Source: Streptomyces soli (GTDB lineage Bacteria; Actinomycetota; Actinomycetes; Streptomycetales; Streptomycetaceae). From it: a DNA stretch of 64,000 nucleotides. Positions 34,362 to 43,112 of this stretch are shown piece by piece. Under the pieces are notes generated by a model, which had not been told where the DNA came from, made no database searches, and was given only the letters and a program-made list of their open reading frames with translations. The stretch lies in contig NZ_RJVR01000259.1 in the NCBI RefSeq assembly GCF_003999195.1, positions 56,750 through 120,749 of the forward strand. The letters run 5' to 3'. Numbering within the stretch: position 1 is the stretch's first letter; each line of letters opens with the position of its first letter. The translations under genes and the position numbers were made by a program.

Positions 34362-37300
34362 GTGTCGAAATTTCCTTCCCTACTCCGCCCCCGTATGCGG
34401 AGATCCGCCCTCATAGCCGTATTGGCCCTCGCCGCAACGGCGATGGCACCCATCGGTGTGGCCTCGGCAAATTCCGCCTCCTCGGCGCCGCCGGCCGTGA
34501 ACGTCTACGTCTCACCCACCCAGGGCAAGGACACCGGGGCAGGCACCGCCTCGCACCCGTTCAAGACGCTGACGAAGGCCAGGGACTTTGTCCGCACCAT
34601 TAACCGCAACATGCAGCGGGACATCCATGTCGAGCTGCTGAGCGGTACGTACACGCTCACCGACACCCTCACACTGACCAGCGCGGACTCCGGCACCAAC
34701 GGCCACCGCATCGTCTACCAGGCCGCGCCCGGCGCCCACCCGGTCTTCAGCGGGGGCACGTCCGTCACCGGATGGACCCTGGCCGATTCCGCGCACAACG
34801 TCTACAAGGCGCACGTCGGGAACATCGACACCCGCCAGCTGTACGTCAACGGCGAGCTGGAGACGCGCGCCCGCGGTGCGAAGGACCCCTCCGGGTTCAC
34901 CAAGACCTCGACCGGCTACACGATCACCGACACCAGCCTGGACAACTACAAGAACCAGTCGGACATGGAGGTCGTCAGCCGCTGGGGCTGGATGCTGATG
35001 CGTTGCCCGGTCCAGTCCATCGTCGGCACCACCATGACGGTGCAGCAGCCGTGCTTCCACAACGCCAACCTGCACCAGGGCCAGGAGATCCAGAACCCGA
35101 CCTGGCTGGAGAACGCCCGCGAGCTGCTGGACACCCCCGGCGAGTGGTACCTCGACAAGAGCGCCGGCGACCTCTACTACATGCCCAAGGCCGGCCAGGA
35201 CCTCGCGACCGCCACGGTGACCGTGCCGCGCGTTCAGGACCTGGTCGACCTCAACGGCACCATCTCCGCCCCGGTGAGCAACGTCTCGTTCCAGGGCATC
35301 ACCTTCTCCTACTCGACCTGGCTCGCGCCCAGCTCCTCCGACGGCCTGATCGAGGGCCAGGCGGGCTTCCGCATCGTCGGCTCCAACAACCCGGACTTCG
35401 ACTCCACCCGGCTGAACTGGGTCAAGACGCCCGGCGCGGTCAACGTGAGTTACGGCCACGCGGTGTCCTTCCTGGACAACACCTTCACCCACCTCGGCGC
35501 GGTCGGGCTGAACCTCAACACCGGCACCCAGGGCACCCAGATCACCGGCAACGTCTTCAAGGAGATAGCCGCGACCGGCATCCAGGTCGGCGGCACCGAC
35601 GTCATCGACCACCACCCCAGCGATCCCCGGTCGATCACCAAGGACAACACCGTCAGCAACAACGTTGTCACCAACGTGGCTGACCAGTACACCGGCTCAC
35701 TGGGCATCATGGCCGGTTACACGGACCACACCGTCATCACCCACAACAAGGTCTACGACCTCCCCTACAGCGGCATCTCCGTCGGCTGGGGCTGGGGTCT
35801 CACCGACAAGGGCGGCGACACCAACTACCCCGGCAACTCGGGCGTACCGGTCTACGACACGCCGACCACCAGCCAGAACAACGTGGTCAGCGACAACGAG
35901 ATCAGCGACATCATGAAGCTCCAGGCCGACGGCGGAGCCATCTACACGCTGAGCACCAACCCCGGCGGCGTCGTGTCCGGCAACTACATCAAGACCATCC
36001 CCGACCGGGCCTATGGCGCCATCTACCAGGACGAGGGCAGCCGGTACTGGCACCTCACCGACAACGCCTTCTGCGACGTGTCCTACCAGTGGCTCCTGAT
36101 GAACCACGGCATGGACAACACGGTCGACTACAACTTCACCTCCCAGCCCAAGTTCTCCACACAGTTCAACAGCACCGGCGACACGATCACCAACAACACC
36201 ACCGTGGACGGCTGCAACCAGCTGCCCGCCTCGATCGTCGACAACGCCGGCCTCCAGCCGCAGTACCAGCACCTCGACCCCGACCCGGTGAGCAGCGACA
36301 AGACGGCGCCCACCGCACCCGGCAAGCCCGACGCGGCCGCAAACTTCCCGACCGTCGCCGACCTCAGCTGGCCGGCGGCCACCGACGACACCGGCGTCAC
36401 CGGATACACGGTCTACCAGGACGGCAAGCTGGTCAGCGCCTCCACCGGCCCGAAGGTACGTATCCCCGGCCTGAAGGCAGGCTCGACGTACAGCTTCACG
36501 GTGACCGCACGCGACGCGGCCGGCAACGAGTCCGCGCCCGGCCCGGCGGTCTCGGTGACCATGCCGTCCGGCGGCGACCTCGCCCTGAACAAGCCGGTCA
36601 CCGTCTCCTCCTACTCCGACCCCAACACCCCCGGGCTCGCGGTCGACGGCGATCTGTCCACCCGCTGGGCCCAGGGCCTCGGCCTGCCCGACCCGTCCTG
36701 GATCCAGGTCGATCTCGGCGCGCAGTACGACGTGACCGGAGCCATCACCACCTTCGAGAAGGCAGGTGGTTACAAGTACCGGCTCGAGATCTCGCGGGAC
36801 GCGAACTACTGGACGACGCTGGACGACCACACCGGCTCGGCCACCACCGAAGCCACCAACTACTCCTCGGCCGCCAAGCCGGTCACCGGCCGCTACCTGC
36901 GGCTCACCATCACCGGCTCGAACTACAACGGCGGCAGCATCTACGAACTCGAGGCCTACGGCACGCCCGCGGCCCCGAACACCGACACCCAGGCCCCCGC
37001 CGCCCCCGGCAAGCCGACCGTCACCCCGCTGCTGCCCGGCGTGGCCGACGTCAGCTGGCCGGCCGCCACCGACAACGTCGGCGTCACCAGCTACGACGTC
37101 TACCAGGACGGCACGCGGATCGCCAACACCGACAAGACCACCACGCGGGTCACCGGCCTGAAGGCGCAGACCGCGTACAGCTTCACGGTCGTGGCCCTGG
37201 ACGCGGCGCTCAACAAGTCCGACCCGAGCCCGGCCGCGACCTACACCGTCCCCGCCGACAACGACCTCGCACTGAACAAGCCGGTCACCGTCTCCTCCTA

Positions 37301-37658
37301 CTCCGACCCCAACACCCCCGGTCTCGCGGTGGACGGCGATCTGTCCACCCGCTGGGCCCAGGGCCTCGGCCTGCCGGACCCGTCCTGGATCCAGGTGGAC
37401 CTGGGCAAGGTCTCCTCGCTCTCCAGCGTGGTCACCACCTTCGAGAAGTCGAGCGGCTACAAGTACCTCCTGGAGTACTCCAGCGACGGTGTGAACTGGT
37501 CCACCCTCGACGACCACACCGCCACCGACACCACCTCGTCGGCGAGCTACTCCATCGCCCCCTCGCCGGTGTCCGCCCGCTTCGTGCGGCTCACCATCAC
37601 CGGGTCGAACTACAACGGCGGCAGCATCTACGAACTCCAGGCGTACGGCGACTTCTGA
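34362..37658 (+). CDS. secreted right-handed beta-helix enzyme, GH141-like, with two FN3 and two F5/8C modules
   Basis: A 1098-residue exported protein. Residues 1-37 are a signal peptide (GTG 34362; ATG 34395 is an alternative). VNVYVSPTQGKDTGAGTASHP opens a parallel beta-helix reaching about residue 640, with DTRQLYVNGELETRAR and many NNVVTNVA-type turns, the pattern of GH141-related beta-helix proteins; the founding GH141 enzyme is an alpha-L-fucosidase. Then come FN3 (646-735), F5/8-type C carbohydrate-binding (737-870), FN3 (873-963) and a second F5/8 C module (966-1098). It would release sugar from fucosylated polymers at the cell surface; the enzyme activity is inferred from fold and neighbours. 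Confidence 0.8.
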   Translation: MSKFPSLLRPRMRRSALIAVLALAATAMAPIGVASANSASSAPPAVNVYVSPTQGKDTGAGTASHPFKTLTKARDFVRTINRNMQRDIHVELLSGTYTLTDTLTLTSADSGTNGHRIVYQAAPGAHPVFSGGTSVTGWTLADSAHNVYKAHVGNIDTRQLYVNGELETRARGAKDPSGFTKTSTGYTITDTSLDNYKNQSDMEVVSRWGWMLMRCPVQSIVGTTMTVQQPCFHNANLHQGQEIQNPTWLENARELLDTPGEWYLDKSAGDLYYMPKAGQDLATATVTVPRVQDLVDLNGTISAPVSNVSFQGITFSYSTWLAPSSSDGLIEGQAGFRIVGSNNPDFDSTRLNWVKTPGAVNVSYGHAVSFLDNTFTHLGAVGLNLNTGTQGTQITGNVFKEIAATGIQVGGTDVIDHHPSDPRSITKDNTVSNNVVTNVADQYTGSLGIMAGYTDHTVITHNKVYDLPYSGISVGWGWGLTDKGGDTNYPGNSGVPVYDTPTTSQNNVVSDNEISDIMKLQADGGAIYTLSTNPGGVVSGNYIKTIPDRAYGAIYQDEGSRYWHLTDNAFCDVSYQWLLMNHGMDNTVDYNFTSQPKFSTQFNSTGDTITNNTTVDGCNQLPASIVDNAGLQPQYQHLDPDPVSSDKTAPTAPGKPDAAANFPTVADLSWPAATDDTGVTGYTVYQDGKLVSASTGPKVRIPGLKAGSTYSFTVTARDAAGNESAPGPAVSVTMPSGGDLALNKPVTVSSYSDPNTPGLAVDGDLSTRWAQGLGLPDPSWIQVDLGAQYDVTGAITTFEKAGGYKYRLEISRDANYWTTLDDHTGSATTEATNYSSAAKPVTGRYLRLTITGSNYNGGSIYELEAYGTPAAPNTDTQAPAAPGKPTVTPLLPGVADVSWPAATDNVGVTSYDVYQDGTRIANTDKTTTRVTGLKAQTAYSFTVVALDAALNKSDPSPAATYTVPADNDLALNKPVTVSSYSDPNTPGLAVDGDLSTRWAQGLGLPDPSWIQVDLGKVSSLSSVVTTFEKSSGYKYLLEYSSDGVNWSTLDDHTATDTTSSASYSIAPSPVSARFVRLTITGSNYNGGSIYELQAYGDF
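36576..36709 (+). repeat. internal direct repeat, first copy (F5/8C module)
   Basis: About 134 bp nearly identical at DNA level to 37263-37396, 687 bases apart, covering the start of each discoidin-like module (LALNKPVTVSSYSDPN). A second conserved stretch encodes SNYNGGSIYEL at the end of both modules. The near identity includes silent positions, indicating recent duplication or gene conversion. Confidence 0.85.
37263..37396 (+). repeat. internal direct repeat, second copy (F5/8C module)
   Basis: Second copy of the repeat at 36576-36709; the sequence between the copies holds the rest of module one and an FN3 domain. Confidence 0.85.
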
Positions 37659-37722
37659 CCCGCACGCCCGGACACCCGCACGGCCGAACGGCCTGTCCGA
37701 TCAACAGAAACAGAAAGTCAGC

Positions 37723-38823
37723 ATGAAGATCACTCATGTGGAAGTCCACCGGATCGATGTTCCGGCAGCCGATCCTCCGTTCAGCTGGCGGGACGGGCTG
37801 GGCGGCAGCGCTCCGGCGGGCCACGGCGCGGTCCTGCGGATCGGCACCGACGAGGGTGCCGAAGGCGTGGCGCTGTTCGCCCGGCCGGGAGCGGCGGCCA
37901 TGCTCGAGGACCTGGTGGAACGGGTCTTCCGCGAAGAGCTGATCGGACAGGACCCGTTCCAGCGCGAATGGCTCTGGCACCGGATATGGGAACTCGACCG
38001 CATCCAGGAGCTCCCGCTCCCTACGTTCGGTCTCATCGACACCGCCCTGTGGGACCTCGCCGGACGGGTGAATGGTCAGCCCGTCTGGCAGGTCCTCGGC
38101 GGATTCCGCAGGGCCATACCGGCCTACGCCTCCACCTCGACCTTCGCGACGACCGAGGAGTTCCTCGACGTCGCGGACCAGTGCCTCGCCCTCGGCTACC
38201 AAGGCATCAAGCTCCACGCCTGGGGCGACGCCCGCAAGGACGCAGCACTCTGCCTCGCCCTGCGCAAGCACGTCGGCCCCGACGTGCCACTGATGTACGA
38301 CGGCTCGGCGGGCTTCGACCTGCCGGACGCCATCTACCTGGGCCGGGCGCTGGCCGAGGCGGACTACCTCTGGTACGAGGAGCCGATGCGCGAGTTCAGC
38401 ATCAGCGCCTACCAGAAGCTCGCAGAATCCGTGCCCATCCCCCTCCTGGTCGCCGAGACCTCGGACGGCGCCCATATGAACTCCGCCGACTTCATCAAGG
38501 CGGGCGCCGCGACCTTCGGCGTACGGGTAAGCACCAACCTGCGCGGTGGAATCACCGGAGCCATGCGTACCGCCCACCTCGCCGACGCCTACCGGCTCCG
38601 CGCCGAGGTGCACGGCTCCGACATCCCCAACCACCACCTCTGCATGGCGATCTCCAACACCACCTACTACGAGTCCCTGGTGACCGCGACCACGGTCCGC
38701 CGCGAGCGGCACGTGGACGACCAGGGCCTCGTGCACGCCCCCACCGAACCGGGAATCGCCCTGCCCCTCAATTTCGAGTACGGCAAGGAACTCCAGCGGT
38801 TCGTCGAGGGAGCCAACGGCTGA
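37723..38823 (+). CDS. mandelate racemase/enolase family sugar-acid dehydratase
   Basis: A 366-residue enolase-superfamily protein with capping domain (MKITHVEVHRIDVPAADPP), PTFGLIDTALWDLAGR, the first base motif in YQGIKLHAWGD (KxH instead of KxK), metal ligands in LMYDGSAGF, YEEPM and AETSDG, and a closing EVHGSDIPNHHL histidine region. The KxH form is that of the rhamnonate/mannonate-like branch rather than the L-fuconate dehydratase at 16289, so it handles a different sugar acid or another isomer. It lies between the beta-helix enzyme and the CUT1 transporter on the same strand, 64 bases after the former. Confidence 0.85.
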   Translation: MKITHVEVHRIDVPAADPPFSWRDGLGGSAPAGHGAVLRIGTDEGAEGVALFARPGAAAMLEDLVERVFREELIGQDPFQREWLWHRIWELDRIQELPLPTFGLIDTALWDLAGRVNGQPVWQVLGGFRRAIPAYASTSTFATTEEFLDVADQCLALGYQGIKLHAWGDARKDAALCLALRKHVGPDVPLMYDGSAGFDLPDAIYLGRALAEADYLWYEEPMREFSISAYQKLAESVPIPLLVAETSDGAHMNSADFIKAGAATFGVRVSTNLRGGITGAMRTAHLADAYRLRAEVHGSDIPNHHLCMAISNTTYYESLVTATTVRRERHVDDQGLVHAPTEPGIALPLNFEYGKELQRFVEGANG

Positions 38824-38909
38824 CGGCAACCGCCGGCCCGCCGCTTCCCGCAACACCATCGGCACCTAACCCCGCCACACCCGCACGTAAGAAAAAGAAA
38901 GGCCCAACC

Positions 38910-40301
38910 ATGAGGTCTCCCGGATTCCTGAAGAGCGGTACCGGCCGCAGAACGGCGCGGAACGCCGCCGCGGTCCTCTCCCTCTGCGCCGTCACCGCCC
39001 TCGCCGGCTGCGCCAGCGCCACCTCGTCCCCCAGCTCGACCAGCTCGGGCGGCGGGACCGCCTTCAAGCCGGTCAAGCAGGACAACGCGTCGCAGATCAC
39101 TGTCTGGACCGACTCCACCCGGCTGCCGCAGGTGCAGGCGTACCAAAAGGCGAACCCCGGCGCGAAGCTGAACGTCGTCACCTACGACGGCAGCGCCGAC
39201 GGATCGACGTACCTCCAGACGAAGGTGCAGCTCTTCGACCGCACCGGCAAGGGCTGGCCGGACGTCGTCTTCGGCTCGCCCACCGACGTCACCTGGGCGT
39301 CGCAGCCGACCAAGCCGAACGCGATCCCGTTCGCCGCCCCGCTGGACCAGAACCTGGTCCCGCAGGCGACCCTGGACAACTTCGCCAAGGGATCGCTCGC
39401 CCCCTGCCAGTTCAACGGCCACACCTACTGCGTGCGCAATGACATCGCGCAGGTGGTGCTCTGGTACAACAAGTCCCTCATGGAAAAGTGGCACTACCAG
39501 GTCCCCACCACGTGGGAGCAGTACCAGGCACTCGGCTTGAAGGTCGCCAAGGAGCACCCCGGCTACCTCGTCGGCTCGGTCGGCGACACCAACTCGCAGG
39601 AGTCGTACTTCTGGTCCAGCCAGTGCCCGGCCTTCCAGCTGACCAATCCCACCACGCTCCGCACCAACCTGCAGGACCCGAACTGCACGCGGATGTCCAA
39701 GCTGCTCGACTCCCTCATATCGGCCAAGGCCGTCAGCACCCAGGGATTCTTCAGCCAGGGCTTCGCCAAGAACAGCGGCAGCAAGGTCCTGATGGCCAAC
39801 GGCCCGTCCTGGTACGGCCAGTACCTGTTCAACACGGCCTTCAAGACACCTGCCAAGCAGATCACCGCTGCCGCCCCGCTGACCTGGTCCGGTGAGAGCA
39901 CCGCCGCCACCGGCAACGTCGGCGGCGGTGTCTGGATGGTCTCGTCGCACAGCGCCAACCTCAAGGCGGCCACCGACCTGACCACCTGGCTGACCACGTC
40001 GACCGCCAACCAGTCGAAGGCGCCGACCTACCCGGCGTACGTGCCGGCGGCCAAGGCGTGGCTGGCCAACCCGACCAACAGCAGCTACTTCGCCACCGAT
40101 GTCAGCGGCGTCTTCCAGCAGGCCGCCAACGAGGTGTGGACCGGCTGGTCGAACACCAAGTTCAGTGACGCGACCGCCTGGTCCAGCGTGGTGCTGCCCG
40201 CACTGACCTCCGGCAAGTCACTGACGGCGACGCTGCCGGCCTGGCAGAGCGCCATCGCCGACGAGGCCAAGGCCAACGGATACGCGGTGACCACTAAATG
40301 A
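38910..40301 (+). CDS. ABC transporter substrate-binding lipoprotein (CUT1)
   Basis: A 463-residue family-1 extracellular solute-binding protein. Twin basic residues and a lipobox (VTALAGC) direct lipid anchoring. The body shows ITVWTDSTRLPQVQAYQK, VQLFDRTGKGWPDVVFGSP, LWYNKSLMEKWHYQVPTTWEQY and MANGPSWYG, typical for oligosaccharide-binding proteins. Cysteine pairs in LAPCQFNGHTYCV and SQCPAF/DPNCTRM are probably disulfides. AAGAAAGG precedes ATG 38910. It overlaps the first permease by four bases. The cargo is likely an oligosaccharide released by the beta-helix enzyme. No ATPase gene is adjacent, so a shared ATPase such as MsiK-type must energise it. Confidence 0.9.
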   Translation: MRSPGFLKSGTGRRTARNAAAVLSLCAVTALAGCASATSSPSSTSSGGGTAFKPVKQDNASQITVWTDSTRLPQVQAYQKANPGAKLNVVTYDGSADGSTYLQTKVQLFDRTGKGWPDVVFGSPTDVTWASQPTKPNAIPFAAPLDQNLVPQATLDNFAKGSLAPCQFNGHTYCVRNDIAQVVLWYNKSLMEKWHYQVPTTWEQYQALGLKVAKEHPGYLVGSVGDTNSQESYFWSSQCPAFQLTNPTTLRTNLQDPNCTRMSKLLDSLISAKAVSTQGFFSQGFAKNSGSKVLMANGPSWYGQYLFNTAFKTPAKQITAAAPLTWSGESTAATGNVGGGVWMVSSHSANLKAATDLTTWLTTSTANQSKAPTYPAYVPAAKAWLANPTNSSYFATDVSGVFQQAANEVWTGWSNTKFSDATAWSSVVLPALTSGKSLTATLPAWQSAIADEAKANGYAVTTK

Positions 40302-41233
40302 CAGTGCTGGACACCCGGCACACAACCGTCTCCCCCTCCCGCCGCGGCCTTACGCCGCGGCGGGGCGGGGGGGGCGGGGCGGCCGGCTATCTCTTCGTCG
40401 CCGGATACACAATCCTGCTGCTCGCCTTCGGCGTCTTCCCCACGGGCTATTCGTTCTACCTGGCGCTGACCAACGACCAGGGCCAGTTCACCGGCCTCAA
40501 CCAGTTCGTCAAGGTCATCCAGGACTACCGGTTCGTCCCCGCTTTCACCAACATCCTGGTCTACCTGGTGATGTGGCTCGTCCTCCTGGTCGTGCTCACC
40601 GTCCTGGTGGCGGTGGTGCTGCGCAGCCGTATGCGGCCGGGGCTCTCAGCGCTCTTCCGCTTCCTCTACTACATCCCCGGCGCGCTCGCCGGGGTGGCCA
40701 GCGTCCTGGTGTGGCTGTTCATGCTCGACCCGGACGTCAGCCCGGCCTCCTGGCTGCTGAACTCACTGGGCTTCCACAGCTTCGCCGCGGTGCTGGCGCC
40801 GGGTAACCTCCCGGTGATCTTCGTTCTGATCGCCTTCTGGACCGGGGCCGGCGGCTGGATGGTGGTGATGTACGGGGCACTGAACAACATCCCGGACGAG
40901 GTCCTCGAAGCGGCCAAGATGGACGGGGCCGGGCCCTGGAAGACCGCCTGGCACATCCAGATCCCGATGATCAGGCAGTGGATCGCCTATATGACGATCC
41001 TCGCCTTCGCCGCCGGCACCCAGCTGTTCGTCGAGCCGCAACTGCTCCAGACGGCAAGCCTGGGCCGAGTCAGCCCGACGTGGTCACCCAACCAGTTGGC
41101 GTACGTCTTCGCCTTCCAGCAGGGCGATTTCAACGGCGCCGCCGCGATCTCGGTCTTCCTGCTGGCCCTCGGCCTCATCTGCGCAGGTCTGCTGGTGACC
41201 CGCTCGAACCTGTTCACGTTGGATGAGAAATGA
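40298..41233 (+). CDS. sugar ABC transporter permease (CUT1, MalF-like)
   Basis: A 311-residue six-helix permease with a cytoplasmic N-terminus rich in Arg and Gly. The EAA loop is VLEAAKMDGAGPWKTAWHIQIPMIR (read in two halves), followed by GTQLFVEPQLLQTASLG in the late periplasmic loop, as in MalF-type subunits. ATG 40298 overlaps the stop of the binding-protein gene, and the 3' end overlaps the second permease by four bases, so all three are coupled. Confidence 0.92.
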   Translation: MTVLDTRHTTVSPSRRGLTPRRGGGGGAAGYLFVAGYTILLLAFGVFPTGYSFYLALTNDQGQFTGLNQFVKVIQDYRFVPAFTNILVYLVMWLVLLVVLTVLVAVVLRSRMRPGLSALFRFLYYIPGALAGVASVLVWLFMLDPDVSPASWLLNSLGFHSFAAVLAPGNLPVIFVLIAFWTGAGGWMVVMYGALNNIPDEVLEAAKMDGAGPWKTAWHIQIPMIRQWIAYMTILAFAAGTQLFVEPQLLQTASLGRVSPTWSPNQLAYVFAFQQGDFNGAAAISVFLLALGLICAGLLVTRSNLFTLDEK

Positions 41234-42144
41234 CAAACACCGCAATCGCCTCATCCGCGACGGCCCGGCGCGGCGCGCCCTCGCGGGTCATCTCGCTCCT
41301 CATCATCTGCGTACTGCTCGCGGTGCTGCTGGTCTTCTTCATCCTGCCGGTCGTCTGGCTGCTGCTCGCGCCGTCGAAGACCGCCGACCAGATGGTCCAC
41401 GACTCGCCGCTGTCGTTCGGCTCCTTCGGCCAGATCGCCGCAGCCTGGAAACACCTTTTCTCGTTCCAGAACGACGCGCTGCTGGGATGGCTGCGCAACT
41501 CCGCGGTCTACTCCGGCGGCTCCCTGATACTCACCCTGCTCACCAGCGTTCCGGCGGGTTACGGGCTGGCGCTGACGAAGTTCCGCGGACGCAAGGCGCT
41601 GCTCGCGATCACACTGGTCACCATGATCATGCCCTCGGCCACGCTGGTCCTGCCGGTCTTCCTGGAACTCAACCAGTTCCACCTGATCGGCACGGTGTGG
41701 TCGGTCATCCTGCCGTTCTCGTTCTACCCGTTCGGCGTGTACCTCGTGTACATCTACTTCGCCACCAGTCTGCCCAAGGAGATTCTCCAGGCCGCCCGCA
41801 TCGACGGCGCCTCGCAGTGGCAGATCTTCACCCGTATCGCCCTGCCGCTGGCGAAGCCCGTCGTGGGACTGGTCGCGTTCTTCAGCTTCGTCGGCAACTG
41901 GAACAACTTCTTCCTGCCCTACCTGGTGCTGCCCAACAGCGACCAGTTCCCCGTCCAGGTGGGACTGAACCAGCTGCTCACCTCCACGCCGTCGTTCAAC
42001 CCCGTGGCGGGTGCGGGACTCAACATCACCATCCCGGAACTCGCGCTGGCGATCATCGTCGCCATCCTTCCCGTGCTGGTGCTGTTCCTCTTCTCGCAGC
42101 GCACGCTCGTCTCCGGCATGCTCGCCGGGGCGACCAAGGAGTGA
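41230..42144 (+). CDS. sugar ABC transporter permease (CUT1, MalG-like)
   Basis: A 304-residue permease with six helices. The EAA motif ILQAARIDGASQWQIFTRIALP and the late NWNNFFLPYLVL segment identify the MalG-type partner of the preceding gene. ATG 41230 lies in an ATGA overlap. It is the last gene of the transporter operon, eight bases before a 23-bp perfect hairpin. Confidence 0.92.
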   Translation: MTNTAIASSATARRGAPSRVISLLIICVLLAVLLVFFILPVVWLLLAPSKTADQMVHDSPLSFGSFGQIAAAWKHLFSFQNDALLGWLRNSAVYSGGSLILTLLTSVPAGYGLALTKFRGRKALLAITLVTMIMPSATLVLPVFLELNQFHLIGTVWSVILPFSFYPFGVYLVYIYFATSLPKEILQAARIDGASQWQIFTRIALPLAKPVVGLVAFFSFVGNWNNFFLPYLVLPNSDQFPVQVGLNQLLTSTPSFNPVAGAGLNITIPELALAIIVAILPVLVLFLFSQRTLVSGMLAGATKE

Positions 42145-42151
42145 GCGGCCA

Positions 42152-42200
42152 CGCAACAAGGAGGGGTTCGCCGGCTACCGGCGAACCCCTCCTTGTTGCG
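42152..42200 (+). terminator. perfect 23-bp hairpin terminator
   Basis: CGCAACAAGGAGGGG begins the left arm; the right arm is its exact complement and the loop is only CTA. It directly follows the permease stop. Its length without mismatch is unusual; see the findings on palindromes here. Confidence 0.7.
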
Positions 42201-42203
42201 ACA

Positions 42204-42253
42204 GGCCCTAGTAGTGCTTGGTCAGGCCTACCTGACCAAGCACTACTAGGGCC
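42204..42253. repeat. perfect 23-bp palindrome with CCTA loop
   Basis: Left arm GGCCCTAGTAGTGCTTGG plus TCAGG, then CCTA, then the exact complement. Its outer arms coincide with MITE-type terminal sequences (CAGGCCCTA and TAGGGCC) facing each other. Confidence 0.8.
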
Positions 42254-42526
42254 TTGTCCGGTCGATATCCGCGGCGTCACGTGCCTCCCCCAGCCTGGCG
42301 GCTGGGTAGGGGTCCTCCCCCTGGCTTCGCCGGGGGCACCCCCACCGGCCGAAGGCTGGTGGGGGTGCCCCCGGACGGAGTCTGGGGGAGAGTGCCCCCA
42401 GGCACCAGCGCTCGTGGCGTTGCCGAGATGCCCTAGTAGCGGAGCTACTAGGGCATCTCGGCGCCTTGTGATCGCAGGCGCCAGACCCGGCTCCTTCTCC
42501 CACAGAGATCGGCCGGACAGGCCCTA
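42247..42526. repeat. MITE-like element with terminal inverted repeats (copy C)
   Basis: Left end TAGGGCCTTGTCCGGTCGAT, right end in reverse complement TAGGGCCTGTCCGGCCGAT, differing by one extra T and one substitution; TA on both sides may be the target duplication. The interior again has CAGCCTGGCGGCTGG and CCGAAGGCTGGTGGG blocks and contains a further perfect palindrome (42422-42462). No coding capacity. Related to copy A at the ends and to copies A and B in the interior. Confidence 0.7.
42422..42462. repeat. perfect 19-bp palindrome with GGA loop
   Basis: GCCGAGATGCCCTAGTAGC, GGA, then the exact complement. It shares the CCCTAGTAG core with the palindrome at 42204 and lies inside MITE copy C. 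Confidence 0.8.
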
Positions 42527-42560
42527 ACGGGCCTCTCTTATTGAATTCGCCGAAGATTTG

Positions 42561-43112
42561 TCACGACGCGCTCGCGGTCGGCGCGGGCTGGCCCGAGGAG
42601 CGCTGGGGGAGCAGAGCCCGGCAGGTCGTGTACGCCTTGGCGGTTTTGGCGTCGGCGGTGTTCAGCCCGCGCATCGCACCACCCTGGGAACCGGGGGACG
42701 CGGAGGGCAGCACGACTCCGTGGTCTTTCATGCAGCTGGTGAACGCGGCGATGGCCGACGCGTTCGCGCCGCCGCCCATGCCACCCTGCGGACGCAGGCT
42801 CGCACACGCCTGCGCCGCCTTCTGGAACGCCGGATTGGCCGACTGGCCCCCGCCGAAGCCACCGCCACCGCCACCGGGCTGACCGCTCGGGCGGCCACCG
42901 GGCTGACCACTGGGGCGGCCGCTCGGGAGTTTCACCCCGTTCTGCGTGAGGCACTGTCGGTAGGCGTCCGCCTGTTGCGACCCACCGGAGGCGGCCGGCG
43001 CGGCGTTGGTCGACGTACTGGAGGAAGGAGAGGACGAACAGCCGAAGAGCGTCAACCCCCCTGTGGCAATGATCGCGGCCGAAAATGCGGCACGGTGACG
43101 ACTGCGGAACAT
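42561..43112 (-). CDS. secreted lipoprotein with Gly/Pro-rich centre
   Basis: A 183-residue lipoprotein: MFRSRHRAAFSAAIIATGG signal and LTLFGC lipobox, a Ser-rich linker, then three Cys-containing repeats of the type AYRQCLTQNGVKLP, AAQACASLRP and AFTSCMKDHGVVLP, ending with AYTTCRALLPQ. The C-x(n)-GV-LP repeats are typical of short actinobacterial proteins found next to MacA/MacB efflux sets. ATG 43112 follows GAGGAG; the frame is open further but without a start site. It is divergent from the MacA-like gene. It may be an accessory surface protein of the pump or a sensor partner of the kinase. Confidence 0.8.
   Translation of the reverse strand: MFRSRHRAAFSAAIIATGGLTLFGCSSSPSSSTSTNAAPAASGGSQQADAYRQCLTQNGVKLPSGRPSGQPGGRPSGQPGGGGGGFGGGQSANPAFQKAAQACASLRPQGGMGGGANASAIAAFTSCMKDHGVVLPSASPGSQGGAMRGLNTADAKTAKAYTTCRALLPQRSSGQPAPTASAS

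Noticed and set aside
35697..37517. Long minus-strand Gly/Val/Arg-rich frame
   Set aside because: Antisense to the beta-helix enzyme; it mirrors the repeated modules and has no protein-like pattern.
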